Source: Symsagittifera roscoffensis (lineage: Eukaryota > Xenacoelomorpha > Acoela > Convolutidae). From it: a stretch of DNA of 64,000 nucleotides. Shown here one piece after another: positions 24,561 to 35,386 of this stretch; position 1 is the first letter of the stretch, and each line of letters begins with the position of its first letter. The DNA lies in contig NC_087066.1 of NCBI RefSeq assembly GCF_963678635.1, positions 27,526,301 to 27,590,300 of the forward strand, written 5' to 3'. The position numbers and the translations under genes are program-made. The notes under the pieces are model-generated. The model had not been told where the DNA came from, made no database searches, and saw nothing but the letters and a program-made list of their open reading frames with translations.

Positions 24561-25201
24561 CGGGTCGATTATTCATTTCATGAAAATGTCCCTAATCAAT
24601 CACCCATACGAAATATTTTACAGTTCATCTTTTTCATGAAGAAATCGATTGTAATTGCTCGAGCAAACATACAACTGCATTCGAAAAACTAAAAGCAAAA
24701 ATTTATAACCTGACTGAAAATACTCAGTTTAATATGAAACAAAAATACAAGAAATAAAACGAATGCCTCCAACAGATTCAACGCTTCACATTAACAACCT
24801 CATTGTATGACTGCAGAACAAATTCTTTCGCAAGTAAATTTTTGAACTCTCATTCAGCATTAATTTAAATTAACGAGTCAGAAAATTTGGGTGATCTATG
24901 AGCATCGACCATTATAAAAACTCATGACACGGTTTAAGCTGAAATTCTTCCAATTACATTGTTTTTTTGGTACAAACAAAGTATCAAAAAATTTTGGTCA
25001 AAATTGATTCGAGAGCTTTTCAAGACCGTTTATTGATTGTTTCAACGAATACATTCTTCACATGCGATTCCAAAATCAATCAGAGTAGAAAAAAACTTCG
25101 TGTTTTACTAGTTCCAATTCAAAAATGTCCAACGGATTCGTAGAAACACTTATTCAAGCAGTTAAACTTAAAATCCAAGCAATGTCCACAAAAAAACCAA
25201 A
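24561..25201. other. Spacer
   Basis: No gene or clear repeat recognised. Confidence 0.35.
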
Positions 25202-25348
25202 CCTATTTTAATGGATTTATGTAAAATCATGTAAAATCACTTAAGTACAAAAAATCATAGTCTATCAAAAAACTTATTTTTTGACAGACTATGTTTTTAC
25301 TGTACTTTAATGATTTTACATGATTTTACATGAATCCGTTAAAATAGG
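25202..25348. repeat. 147-bp near-perfect hairpin (MITE-like)
   Basis: CCTATTTTAATGGATT at 25202 is answered by AATCCGTTAAAATAGG ending at 25348. The arms include GTAAAATCATGTAAAATCA/TGATTTTACATGATTTTAC and CATAGTCT/AGACTATG around a loop of about 20 bases. Confidence 0.9.
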
Positions 25349-26739
25349 ATTCATGTAGTCTGCGCAAAAACTGAAGCCGAACATTTTTTAAGGTACCATT
25401 ACTAATCTTGATTTTGACAGCCTCTCTAAAGTAATCGAAACGTGACGACAACGAGGAAACGACAACTGGCAGCAGGAACCCCTCACAACGTGACCTCAAC
25501 TCCTTCAGACATTTTGACGAGGACTTGAGTCTCAAGAAAATCAATATGAACAGCCAAATTCAGCGGAACGAAAAACCAGACATCAACCATCGAGATCGTT
25601 AAAATAGAAAATTGCTCCAGGTTTCTTCGCCGAGGACAATTTTTCAAGTTGTTTTGATACCTGAGACCTTAGCAATTGAGAATGGACAGAGGGTAGTTTC
25701 TTTTGCAGAGAGGCAAGCAGGTTACGATTTTTCAATGATTATAACTTTTTTAAGCCAAAAACTTCTGACACTGGTTTTATTCCATTGGTTGTTAAATTGG
25801 AAATTGTAGATTTAGATTCGGATCATAATGATCTGAATCAAAATGCCTAATAAGCATCATCCTAGCACCACCTGTGGATACAGACAGACCTGGAAGCCCC
25901 ATGACAACAACTACTACATTTTTTGAGTTCACTGGCCATCCTATGGATCTAAGATTAGCAAGCATGCAGTCAAAAGCAGCGGGCTTTGAATCCCATGAAA
26001 TTATCGACAACTCATCGGTGACCAGAAACAAAAATAATAGAATGGTTCTAAAATGGAATGTATATGTAATTATAACTAAAACGAAACCTTGAACTATACG
26101 AAAAAGAAGATGCCAACACCCAATTCGTCAAAGAAGATGCCAACATCCAAAAAAATTAAAACTCTTTAAGTGTGTGAATTCAAGATGCTCGTTCAGTTTT
26201 TCAAAAAATATATAGTTTCAAATAAAAACAAGCTTTCTAAGCAAAACCTCTTGAGCTGAAGAGCAATTACCTGAAAAGAATTGTTCGAGAAAATGTTCTA
26301 AAAAGTTGGAGAAAAACATGAAATTTTCAGCTTAATAAATCATGATGAGGCAGGCACTCCACTGATGCGTGAAACCAAAACAATCAATCATGGAAACGGT
26401 TAGATGCCGGACATTTGAGAAACTCTCTATGCTTTGTCATATTTTGAGAGCTGGTTTCAATTTTCACAACGTATCTAATCAAAACGTTCATGAACTTGGC
26501 CGAATTTGCGGATACAAAAGAACCAAAAATGCAAAATATCAGAATGCCGTTGCCCTATTAATATTTCTTTGTAAAATATCGGACAAAAGTTAGCTTATGG
26601 TTGTTTTTTCTTGGGTTTTTGTGACTAATTAATTCATGGAGTTTTTTTTTACCAACTTGTAGATATCTGTATAATCAACAAATGGAAAATTTGTAAGAGA
26701 GGCTGATAACTCAAGTTTTAGAACATTTTATTGCCAAGG
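25349..26739. other. Spacer
   Basis: Overlapping short frames on both strands at 25792-26092 and 26369-26593 have no motif. No gene can be supported. Confidence 0.35.
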
Positions 26740-27060
26740 AAGCGCTAAATGAAGCTTCCACAATGAGTTTTTTTTGGTAAAAAAATTGTTTGATTCAGTT
26801 TGTAGGACAAATTGCTATCATTTTTCAAAAAAATTTACTCGATTGAATCACTTGATCGTAGTTATTATTTATCTCAAATTTTCGAACCAATTATCTCTCG
26901 ACACTGAAAGAATTCTTTGAAATTTTTCAATAGTGCTCGAATCACGACTGAATGAGTTATATTATGATATATCAATCGAACCATTCCTATGATCATGTGT
27001 GATAACTAATTTTGCGTGGGGAAAAACTAAAACAAAAACACACCCGAATATAAAGTTCCT
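26740..27060 (+). repeat. Dispersed repeat, copy related to 28740-28973
   Basis: Contains CTCGACACTGAAAG, ATATATCAATCGAACCATTCC and TTTTGCGTGGGGAAAAAC followed by AAAACACACCCGAATA. The same ordered words, slightly changed, appear at 28808-28945. A 20-base word GCTAAATGAAGCTTCCACAA is also repeated at about 26744 and 27727. Confidence 0.6.
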
Positions 27061-27791
27061 CGCCATTTTCAAGGCAAAAAATTGGAAAAAAATTACTTAT
27101 GTTTGAAGTTTTTTGGATTGTGGAGCGGGGCCAACTCGCCTATCAAAAACGTTCGACTGCCTTCTGGACATTCGAACGACCAACATAGGTATTTAAAGGG
27201 GATGCTGGAACGATCTGATTGGATTCCAAAAACCAAACTTTGGATTGTCCTAAAAACATAACAGTTCAAAACTTGGAGTCAAGGGTAGAAATTTGAAGAG
27301 TTGGCGTGGTGAGGCTCCTTTTTTTTAAAAAAGCAACGAGCACTTTGGGAGCTGGATACGAAAATCTTTTGGCTAGAAAAACTATTCTGTAGACGGCCAT
27401 AATGTGCTAAAGACGTAGTCGAACGAAATTGCTGAAATATGCCGAAATCATTTGTCTGATTATCTTTTTTTTTGGTTATGTATATGTTTTTCTTTCATTT
27501 CATTTCATTAAGTTTTTTGTTTTTCAAGTATGTATGTTTTAATTGTTAAATCATTTCCAGCTTAAATAAACATACAAACGCGTATAAAATATGCGATTTA
27601 GTCAAAGTTCCCATCATTCATCTTCAGAAGATGGAAAACAAAATAAAAAGATAAAAAATTTATCGAAAGTTTCTAATCTGTTTTTTTGCCCACAATTGTT
27701 TCGTTTTATTAAAGAAAATTTTATCGCTAAATGAAGCTTCCACAACAAGTTATTCTGTTTGTAAATTCAAGTTTTCTTAGGTTAATTGATA

Positions 27792-28723
27792 CCCGCATCC
27801 AAGTTTAGGCGCAAGTAATCGCTTATAAAGGATTATTATGATGATTTTTTGACTCTTCTAAATAATTATAATTACTAAAATTAGGTGTTTAAAGGATTTA
27901 TAACTGATTATAATCGTAATAATTTCCAAGAGATTATAATCTCTTATAATCAATGGTAATCGATTATAATCGATTATAATCTCCTATTTTGCCAAAAATT
28001 TTCAATTCAAATTAATAATCGAATTATATCTTATGATTTATTAGTTTTGTGTCAACAAAAAAACCTTAATAAGAGAGATCTCTTGAACGTTTTGGTTCAT
28101 CTGAACACAAAGTTTTACTACAAAACAAAAGTTTCATAGAGATCCTTTCATATTTGTGGATAGGTTCCAGCGGTAGATGAAAAATAAATCTTCCGAATAA
28201 ACCATGAAATTAAAGCAATTTGCTGATGTTTCGGTGGTTAAAAAAGCTTAAAATATGCATCACAAAACAGCTATAATGGGGAAGAAATGAAGAAAAACGT
28301 TATAAGTTTGAATTGATTGGAAAACTCTAAGAACATTTTTCTCATTTTTCATAAAAACCAACGTCTACAAAAGCATAAAATATAAGCAAGTTAGATGCAA
28401 GTTCGAAGACAACATGGACAAACAAAAGGGATTATAAACAAATTATAATCGACTATGAAACTTGATTAAAAGTATGAATTAGAAACTTGAATAAAATTAC
28501 TGGATTGTAGTCAATTAGACTTGATTATAATTGTATCAAAAAATTGACGAATAAATAATCGATTACAATCAATTATGATGTATAATAATTAATTATAATT
28601 TGATTTTAAAAGGAGAATATAATCGATTATCAATTGATTAAAATCGGTTCTTTCTCAATTTTAGTAAAACTGGTACTAAAATCGTAATATAATCGATTAC
28701 TAACGCTTGAAACTGGATGCGGG
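27792..28723. mobile_element. TIR element with TA target site (copy 1)
   Basis: Ends CCCGCATCCAAGTTTAGGCG and, inverted, CCCGCATCCAGTTTCAAGCG, about 30-bp imperfect terminal inverted repeats. It is flanked on both sides by TA, the target duplication typical of Tc1/mariner-type elements. The interior is dominated by ATTATAATCGATTATAATCG words, self-complementary and probably hairpin-forming. There is no transposase. A second copy is at 54852-55597, sharing the block CATAGAGATCCTTTCATATT and the end structure. Confidence 0.88.
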
Positions 28724-28739
28724 TAGATTTCTCTCAATT

Positions 28740-28973
28740 TTAATACAACAAACGTTACTCGTTCGGGTTAGTTGCTCGAAGTTACACAAAGTCGCAAAAA
28801 AACAAACAGTTTTCTCGACACTAACAGTTTTTCATTTTTTAAATTTGACATATCACTCGGCCCGTTCGGATAATTGTTTGTGGTACCTGATTTTGCGTGG
28901 AATAAAACAAAACGAAAACACGCCAGAATACAAAGTTTCTCCTCTTTTTCAATGGTCGGAACAAAAACCTTTT
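28740..28973 (+). repeat. Dispersed repeat into which the giant LTR element inserted
   Basis: Matches 26890-27060 in order (TCTCGACACTAACAG, ACATATCACTCGGCCCGTTC, TTTTGCGTGGAATAAAAC). It ends with GTCGGAACAAAAACC just left of the LTR target site. Confidence 0.6.
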
Positions 28974-28977
28974 AGAT
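28974..28977. other. Target-site duplication AGAT (left)
   Basis: AGAT immediately left of the left LTR is repeated at 53375-53378 right of the other LTR. A 4-bp duplication is in the normal range for Ty3/gypsy integrases. Confidence 0.85.
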
Positions 28978-29388
28978 TGAGTTATAACCGATGGTCTTAA
29001 CTCATAGAGTAATTTCGGATAGGGTACACCGTCTGCTCGTCACGCTATCTTATTTTCGGCCGGATAGATTCGTGCAACTTCTTAGTCTAATACCGATCCT
29101 AATCTTACTCTTATACTATTCTAGTCTCAGGTTGTTTAACTAGTCTCTGCTAGGCTCAATAGATCTAGGGTATACTGGTTTATTGCGGCTGCTGAAGTTC
29201 TCTTGGAGAGTCAACTAATTTCTAAGTTAAATTCAAATCTCTCTGGTGCTGAAATTACAAGTAATTTCAGCACTTACAAATAAGTGGGTTGTTAGTAAGA
29301 TGGATCATGATTGGTTAATATTAAATACTTTACAATGGTAAAATATCTAATTTATCCAATCATAAAATGTAGTTTAGATCAGGTTCCA
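28978..29388 (-). repeat. 3' LTR of the giant element (411 bp)
   Basis: TG..CA bounded (TGAGTTATAACC..CAGGTTCCA on the plus strand). It differs from the other LTR by about one substitution and one 2-bp indel (CT in TTTCTCTAAG), so the insertion is recent. It holds a minus-strand AATAAA at 29179-29184, two CCAAT-type words and a TATTTAATA word in its U3-like part, and a 13-bp-arm palindrome at 29246-29273. Confidence 0.95.
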
Positions 29389-29396
29389 CCCATCCG
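29389..29396 (-). promoter_or_regulatory. Candidate polypurine tract
   Basis: On the minus strand CGGATGGG lies directly before the 3' LTR (..AACCCGGATGGG|TGGAACC). It is short but in the exact position for plus-strand priming. Confidence 0.5.
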
Positions 29397-30979
29397 GGTT
29401 TTACAGAGTTTTTTAGAATAATTTTTCTGCAATTCAAAGGATGGATGATGGACGTTGGTATTTGGCGAACATCATATTTCTTCTGGGTTCTCCTGTTAGA
29501 GAAGTTCCAGGATCAATCGTTGTGTCTTCTTATGACAACGACTGGGTTTTCTCAACAAACTCAAATCTGATTTCAGAATGGTTTGCTATGACAGTTTTTT
29601 CTGTTTCATGTAGAGAACTTCTTTTGTGTTCAACCTAGTCTGGGAATGGCGTGGAGATTGTGCGTGGAGGGGATGCCTGGTTACTCGGATCTGTACGTAT
29701 ACTTGAACATCGAGGTGGTCATTGGTCTAGTTCAATGAAGTCCTTTTCTGCGAAGTCAAGTCGTACTCTAAATCCTTTGAGTTGTGATTGTGGACGGCAT
29801 ATTGATTGTTGTTGGCCATTCTTTTTCGAGTGTAGTGGGGTCCTTTTGTCTTTGGATGTTCGTCTTTGGTGTTGTATGCTGATCTATATACTGCAAGGTG
29901 TAATTTACATCTTATAAAATTTTTATTAGTTCGGTGTTTTAATTATGATTTTGGTTAGTTGTTTTCACAAAAGCTTTTGTTTTTGTTCGGTTATTTTGAA
30001 GAGTTACTCACCCTTGAGTACCTCTTATTAAAAATAGAAGTGTGGTCACAATGCGTGGATGTAGCGCGGTGGGTTAGGCCGGCTATAGAGCCTGCTCAGG
30101 ACGTCCTCTCTGGTGGGTTAGGCCAGGAGTGGGAGTATGATTTCGTGCGGTTTCTGTGAGAGGTCCTGTTATGTGATAACGTTTTATGTTGGGTTTATTG
30201 TGGTTTTTCTTATGTTTCGTTGGTTGTGTCCTTTTTTAAAAAATCAAATTGTTTTTGGTATGGGTTTGTCTTTTGACTTTTTTGTGTTTTATTATTTCTT
30301 TCTTAGACTTTATAATAGTCTTCAAAAGAATAAATTATCCAGTTTTAAACTGGGTTAATCCGGTTTGGGTACCGTTGGTTTCCTTTCCTTAGTCATGCTG
30401 TTATTCTATGATTTGTGGTGTTTAGTAAGCTGCATTGGTTAGTTTTGTTTAGTATATAATTCCTTTCCAACCGGGTTAAAGGAAAGTTTGAAACGTGTTA
30501 TCGTGTGTTAGAGTTGTTGAGTGTGAAAGCTTGAAACTGAAATTCATTATTTAAACAATTCTTCGTGGGCGAGCTGTGCGAGTTTGGATAGAATTTTTGT
30601 GCGAGTGAGTGGAAATATCAAAAGGTTAGTACTGCATTTTCGTTTTATCAATTTACTACATAGAATTTCAATTTTACTGCTAGTTTTTTGGGGAAAAATT
30701 AAGTTACAAATTTTCATCATTATTAGAATTACTGCTTTTAGGGAAAGAATTAATAAATTAATTTACTACATTGGTATGATTTTTATTGAATTTATCTAGT
30801 GCAAAATATTAATAGAGTTTTGAAGAATTTGAAGAAGTTTTCTATTTTTTATTTTTCTTTTGTGTAATTTGTAGGTGATCGTGGGATGAAGACTAAAAAT
30901 CTAAATAAGACATGGATAAGAATGGTTAGTATTTATTTCAAATTTATTAGTGAAGAATATGATAAATTATACTTACCTG
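29397..30979 (-). other. 3' non-coding region of the giant element
   Basis: About 1.6 kb between ORF3 and the 3' LTR with no long minus-strand frame. Short plus-strand frames (29441-30358, four of 65-88 codons in succession) exist antisense to the element and have no recognised motif. A splice-acceptor-like tract on the plus strand at 30855-30883 (TTTTCTTTTGTGTAATTTGTAG) is noted without further support. Confidence 0.5.
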
Positions 30980-32788
30980 TTAGTCGTCGGGGAAAAAACC
31001 GTGGGGGAAGATGTCGTGTATTATGTCGGAATTTGTTAGTAATTTTGCTAGTATGCGAATGATGTTTTTAGTTTGAAGCAGTGGCCAAAGCAATTGAAGT
31101 GCTTTAATAGTTTTTAGTTCTTCAGTGCCAACTGCAAACTCATAAGGTGTGTTTTGGATGAGATTATATAATTTGTGATTGTATTTAGTGTTGTGGATGA
31201 ATTCTAATATCGGGATTTCTATAGGTTGAATAAATTCATGTGGGATAAGGAAGGGTCTGGATTCTTCTGCGTTGAAGGTCTTCGTGATGGGACAAAAAAT
31301 ATACATTTGGGTTATGGGATCATAATTGCGAAGAATACCGTGAAGGTTAGTATCTTTGATGCAATATGTGAAGTTAAGAAAAAATGGTGATGTGTATTTA
31401 GAGTTAATAAATTGAAAACGGTGGTGTGGTTGTCTTGATGGAGTGTGTAGATCAAAATGATTTTGTATGAAGCGATAATATGTATGTGTGTGGGTTTGTT
31501 TAGTTCGTAACGTAATGTCGTGTGAGCAGTGCAAATCGCGTTCTTGTGGTGCAAGGAAATTGAAGGTTAGTGAAAATAATTGAAATCTTTCTTTAAAACT
31601 TTCGTAAGCTTGCATGTCGGTTAGTGCTTCAGAAATGACGTGGTCGAATTTGCGATCAAATATATTGAGTGTAAATACATATGGTGTTTTTATGAAGATT
31701 TTTTCTGTAATTTGTGGGTTAGCGAAACGATCATCATCTAAAAATTGGTCTTGGTTAGCTCGGATGATGTTGTGATCGTAATATTCTAGCGTATATTCGT
31801 TAGCTCGGGGTGCAGTGTATGTTTTTAGTGACTTTTTATATCCTATATAAGTAAATTGTCTATGTGTTAGTGGTGTGGTGAGTCGATATAGCATATCTTG
31901 ATTCCTTTCTATATCGATGTGAGTATTGGATAAAGGTAGGCAAAGGGGGTTAGTAAAATGATAATATGATGTCCAATGAAGTGTAGGCATTAAAACTTGT
32001 TCATCTACAAAACTACGTGTGTCGTTAGTGTCGTTAGGAGTGTTCAAAGTATACTGTGGAAATGAAGGTAAGGTGATTGCTAAAAATTCTTTCGTGTTAG
32101 TGTGATTTGGATGATTAATATATTCACGGGCTGTTCCTGGTTTTGTTGGAAATGGATGGTTTGGGAATTTTCTTTTGAAAGTGCGATAAGCTCTATTAGT
32201 GCTATTTGATGATTCGGTGGATGTTGATGATGGTGCTAATGATGCGGTATAAGCTGAAGAGGGTGTAGGGGTAGGTGGGTTTGATGATTCTATTGTGGAT
32301 GAAATCTGATTTATAGTGGGGTTTTCAAGGTGGAAGGGTTGTTGTTGTAGGGTGATAAAATTATCTAGTTCTTGGGAGATTTGGGGAGTATCTGGAGAAT
32401 TGGGTGATCGGTCTGAATGAAATGAAGAGTAGGTTGGGGTGACTTGTGAAGCATAAGAGGGTGTAGAAATGGATGGGAGTGGGTTATTTGGTGGGATTGG
32501 TTGAAAAGGGGGTTTTGAAAAAACTGAGGAGTTGGTTTGAAAATTATTAGATGGAGATGGTTCAGAGTCTGCAAATTCATCAGGGGTTTCAATATTTGGG
32601 TTATTGAGTTGTGAAATGGAGTATAAAACTGAGATATGTGAATTAGTGTCTGAATTCATGCCTGATGTTACATTATTGGTTGGGAAATCGGGTGGCGGGA
32701 AAGCAAAAAGTGGAATTATTGTAATTGGAGTGTTGAGGTTGGTTGGATGGGAATTTGAGTGGTGTAGGGATCCAAGTTGTCGGCTCAT
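30980..32788 (-). CDS. Giant element ORF3, 602 codons, unknown function
   Basis: One uninterrupted frame; the ATG (32786-32788) overlaps the end of the env tail frame by the four bases ATGA, typical of packed retroviral genes. Residues 1-210 are Pro/Ser/Thr/Asn-rich and disordered-looking. From about 215 on (RTFKRKFPNHPF) the sequence looks like a folded domain with many aromatic residues (LHWTSYYHFTNPLC; KTPYVFTLNIFDRKFDHV) and a C-terminal hydrophobic/helical part ending in IFPHGFFPDD. It has no signal peptide and no transmembrane segment. The position downstream of env is unusual for LTR elements. I recognise no family. Its intactness, while env and pol are broken, may mean selection, youth or chance. 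Confidence 0.75.
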   Translation of the reverse strand: MSRQLGSLHHSNSHPTNLNTPITIIPLFAFPPPDFPTNNVTSGMNSDTNSHISVLYSISQLNNPNIETPDEFADSEPSPSNNFQTNSSVFSKPPFQPIPPNNPLPSISTPSYASQVTPTYSSFHSDRSPNSPDTPQISQELDNFITLQQQPFHLENPTINQISSTIESSNPPTPTPSSAYTASLAPSSTSTESSNSTNRAYRTFKRKFPNHPFPTKPGTAREYINHPNHTNTKEFLAITLPSFPQYTLNTPNDTNDTRSFVDEQVLMPTLHWTSYYHFTNPLCLPLSNTHIDIERNQDMLYRLTTPLTHRQFTYIGYKKSLKTYTAPRANEYTLEYYDHNIIRANQDQFLDDDRFANPQITEKIFIKTPYVFTLNIFDRKFDHVISEALTDMQAYESFKERFQLFSLTFNFLAPQERDLHCSHDITLRTKQTHTHTYYRFIQNHFDLHTPSRQPHHRFQFINSKYTSPFFLNFTYCIKDTNLHGILRNYDPITQMYIFCPITKTFNAEESRPFLIPHEFIQPIEIPILEFIHNTKYNHKLYNLIQNTPYEFAVGTEELKTIKALQLLWPLLQTKNIIRILAKLLTNSDIIHDIFPHGFFPDD

Positions 32789-35386
32789 CGTGGGTTAAAA
32801 AAATTATTATTTTGAGACTGAAAAGCGGTGGTATGGGGTTGTTCTATAATTTGTTCATATGTATTTTCATCTAGTGAATGATGCGTCATTATATGTTGAA
32901 TGGGACTTTGTGATATGGTTGGTCTAAAATTTGGATTATGTGTTATTGCTAAATTTCGAAAATTTCGTGGGACTAGGGATAATGGATGGTTATGTGGTAG
33001 GGGTGGTAACTGTGGTGCTGTGGGCGCTATTTCTACATTGTTATGTTATTCGTCATATGTGTTCTGTCTTGTTGCTATTTTTGTGTTGTATTCTTTTATT
33101 TGTGCGTCTAAAAGAATTTTGTTTATTGATGATGAAAAAATTCCAAAAAATCCTGCAAGTAGTATGCGTGCTACACTTGCTTGACTATTTACTTGTGTGT
33201 GTATAGCGCATGTATTATAGATTCCTTTTAAAAGTGAAAAAAAAAATCCTATAAAGTTAAACATTGCGTATAAAATAGTTAATTTTTCTAAGATGTAATA
33301 GGGCCATCCTAGAAAATCAAGAATTTCATTTTTGAGTGTAACAAAGCTAAAAATATTTATAGGTGAGATATCTTGTGGTCGGTATTTTTCACCGTTTAGA
33401 TATATATAGTCTTTAATGTCTTTAAAATATCCGCTATAGTCTTGTGTATAAATATCTGCAAATCCTGCGGTTTCGGCAAGTTTGCGTAAGTTTTGGTCAA
33501 TTGATTGTCGTGTTAATAATTCTTCGAATTGTTGTGTTCTAATGTGATGTTGGATATCGGATTTTGAATATATTCCAATTGACTGTAGGTCAATATTTGG
33601 GTTTCGAGCAATAGCTCTAATGCTTTCAGGTGAAAATTTTTTGAGTGATTGCATTAATGTGGGATATGGGGTAAGAAGGTAATATTTATCTTCATCAGGG
33701 TTCAGTTGTACTACATTGTGGCTATTTTTTGATCCACATGGGACTGCGGTATCCCAGAAATAGGTTCGTCTTGAAAGTGTGTCAACGAAATGTACTTTAT
33801 TCTTATAAAAGATAGGGATTCTTTTATAGCATCGTTTATCTTCAAAAACATATAGTGGTGATACTTTTTTGGTACAGGTATAGAACCATAAAATGTTTCC
33901 TTCATAGTCTAAAAAATTTGATCTAATTCCTGATAGTAAATATCCTGCGTAGGATATTTTTAATACTGCTAGTGCAAGTGATTGTAGGATTTGTGTCCTT
34001 TCTAATTCGCATAGTTGGTGAAGTGTTTCTAATTCAGAGAGTGACATTTCTTGAAAAATTCGGCTAATTGTGTAGTCTAAGTTCATATCTAGGTGAATAT
34101 CATAGTGGATATTACCGAAATATGTACTATTCATTAGTGATAGTTCTTGTAAAGGTGTGCTTCTAGTGTCATGGGGCTTTAGATGTCCATCAGGTTGATC
34201 TTTACTTTTTTGAAAATCAACTGGTATATATGATGTTCCTTCGTTTATAGGGTGACTTGTGGCGTATGGGTCGATTTTCACTTTTCCAGTGGTCATGTCG
34301 AATCCTTTTTCGTATTCAACTAATATTTCGGAGTATTGTGTTTTGTGAAGTGGATTTCTGTATTTACATGCAAGTTCTGTTTCTTGATATATTTGAAAAC
34401 GTGTCAATTTATTTTCTATATTGTGTATGTTTCTAAAATTAGAACTTTGTTTTCGTGATGGATTTACTTGTTCATATGGGATTGATTGTAAAAAATATTT
34501 TTCGTGAAATTTTATCATACGAGCGTGTATTTTTGCTACTTGAAATGTTGTACATGTGTCTTCGGGGAACCAAACAATTGTTGCTTGTGTTCGTGTTGTA
34601 GGGTCACAATAGCCTTGGTCGTTTTTACAAGGTAGTCTAATTCCTTGATAGATCATTGTGTTGTCAGATAAATCGCGTGTGAGTTGTTTTTTTTTCGAGT
34701 TGTATTTTCCAATCGAAAAACATTATTTCTTGATATCCTTTATTTTTTGTGTCTGCTTTGCAGTTTGATGGGTTATTTATACCAATATGTGGTATCCAGT
34801 GTTTATCGTGTATGTCATAAGTTAATCTTCCGTGTGCGCCGTTGTATGGGTATTTTTCATCTAATTTTATATGTCCGTGATATCTTTCAAGTTCTGCTTG
34901 ATGTACAGAATCTGAAAAAACTTGGAAATATACTAACTTTCTATCTGTGTTTTTATTTCTTGTGATATTTAGTCGGAGTAACTCGTTTTTACAATCTTCG
35001 GGATTGAGATGTAAAAGTCGTTCGATATTACTCTGGTAGAATGATTCGTGGTCAAGTCGGTTTTTATTTCCATTTGAGACTTGTGAACAATGTACTTTCT
35101 TTTCAGAAAATGTTGCTGTGAATTTATATCCTATAATTGTTGTTGCTAGGGCTTTTGAATAAAGTGTCGCTATTACATTTGTAGTTTCTATAGCTTGTGG
35201 TTCTGTTTCGCATTGTCATACTTGATTTATTGCATATTTGTGTAGTGTTTTTTGTTCATTTTCTTCACAATCGTAATGTGTTACTAATAAATCTTCGGGT
35301 CCTGTGCGGGGGGAAGGGTTTATGTTCTGATTGGAGATTACTAGAAAAAAGAGTTGGAGAAAAATTAATATTTTTAGAATATACAT
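32785..35386 (-). pseudogene. Envelope-like glycoprotein gene, broken
   Basis: ATG at 35384-35386 is followed by a hydrophobic signal-peptide-like leader of about 20 residues and a Cys-containing ectodomain. In the longest open part (33046-34656, 536 codons) three cysteines at residues 261, 276 and 307 sit in an aromatic block, a membrane-spanning segment lies at about 458-476 and a second hydrophobic stretch at 498-509. The cysteine/aromatic layout recalls glycoproteins of chuvirus-type negative-strand viruses and envelope genes captured by some invertebrate LTR elements; that is family-level recollection, not an alignment. Breaks: TGA at 35216-35218, a frame change at a T9 run (34687-34695 on the plus strand), and TAA at 33046-33048, after which the same frame stays open for about 86 Pro-rich codons to TGA at 32785-32787. 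The start overlaps the preceding P/S/T-rich frame. Not functional as read. Confidence 0.68.

Noticed and set aside
12650-28900. RGS domain exon of axin
   Set aside because: Searched by eye for the characteristic RGS helices on the minus strand; nothing convincing.
29441-30358. Four successive plus-strand frames of 65-88 codons near the 3' LTR
   Set aside because: They are antisense to the element, short, share no motif, and the T/G-rich strand generates such frames easily.
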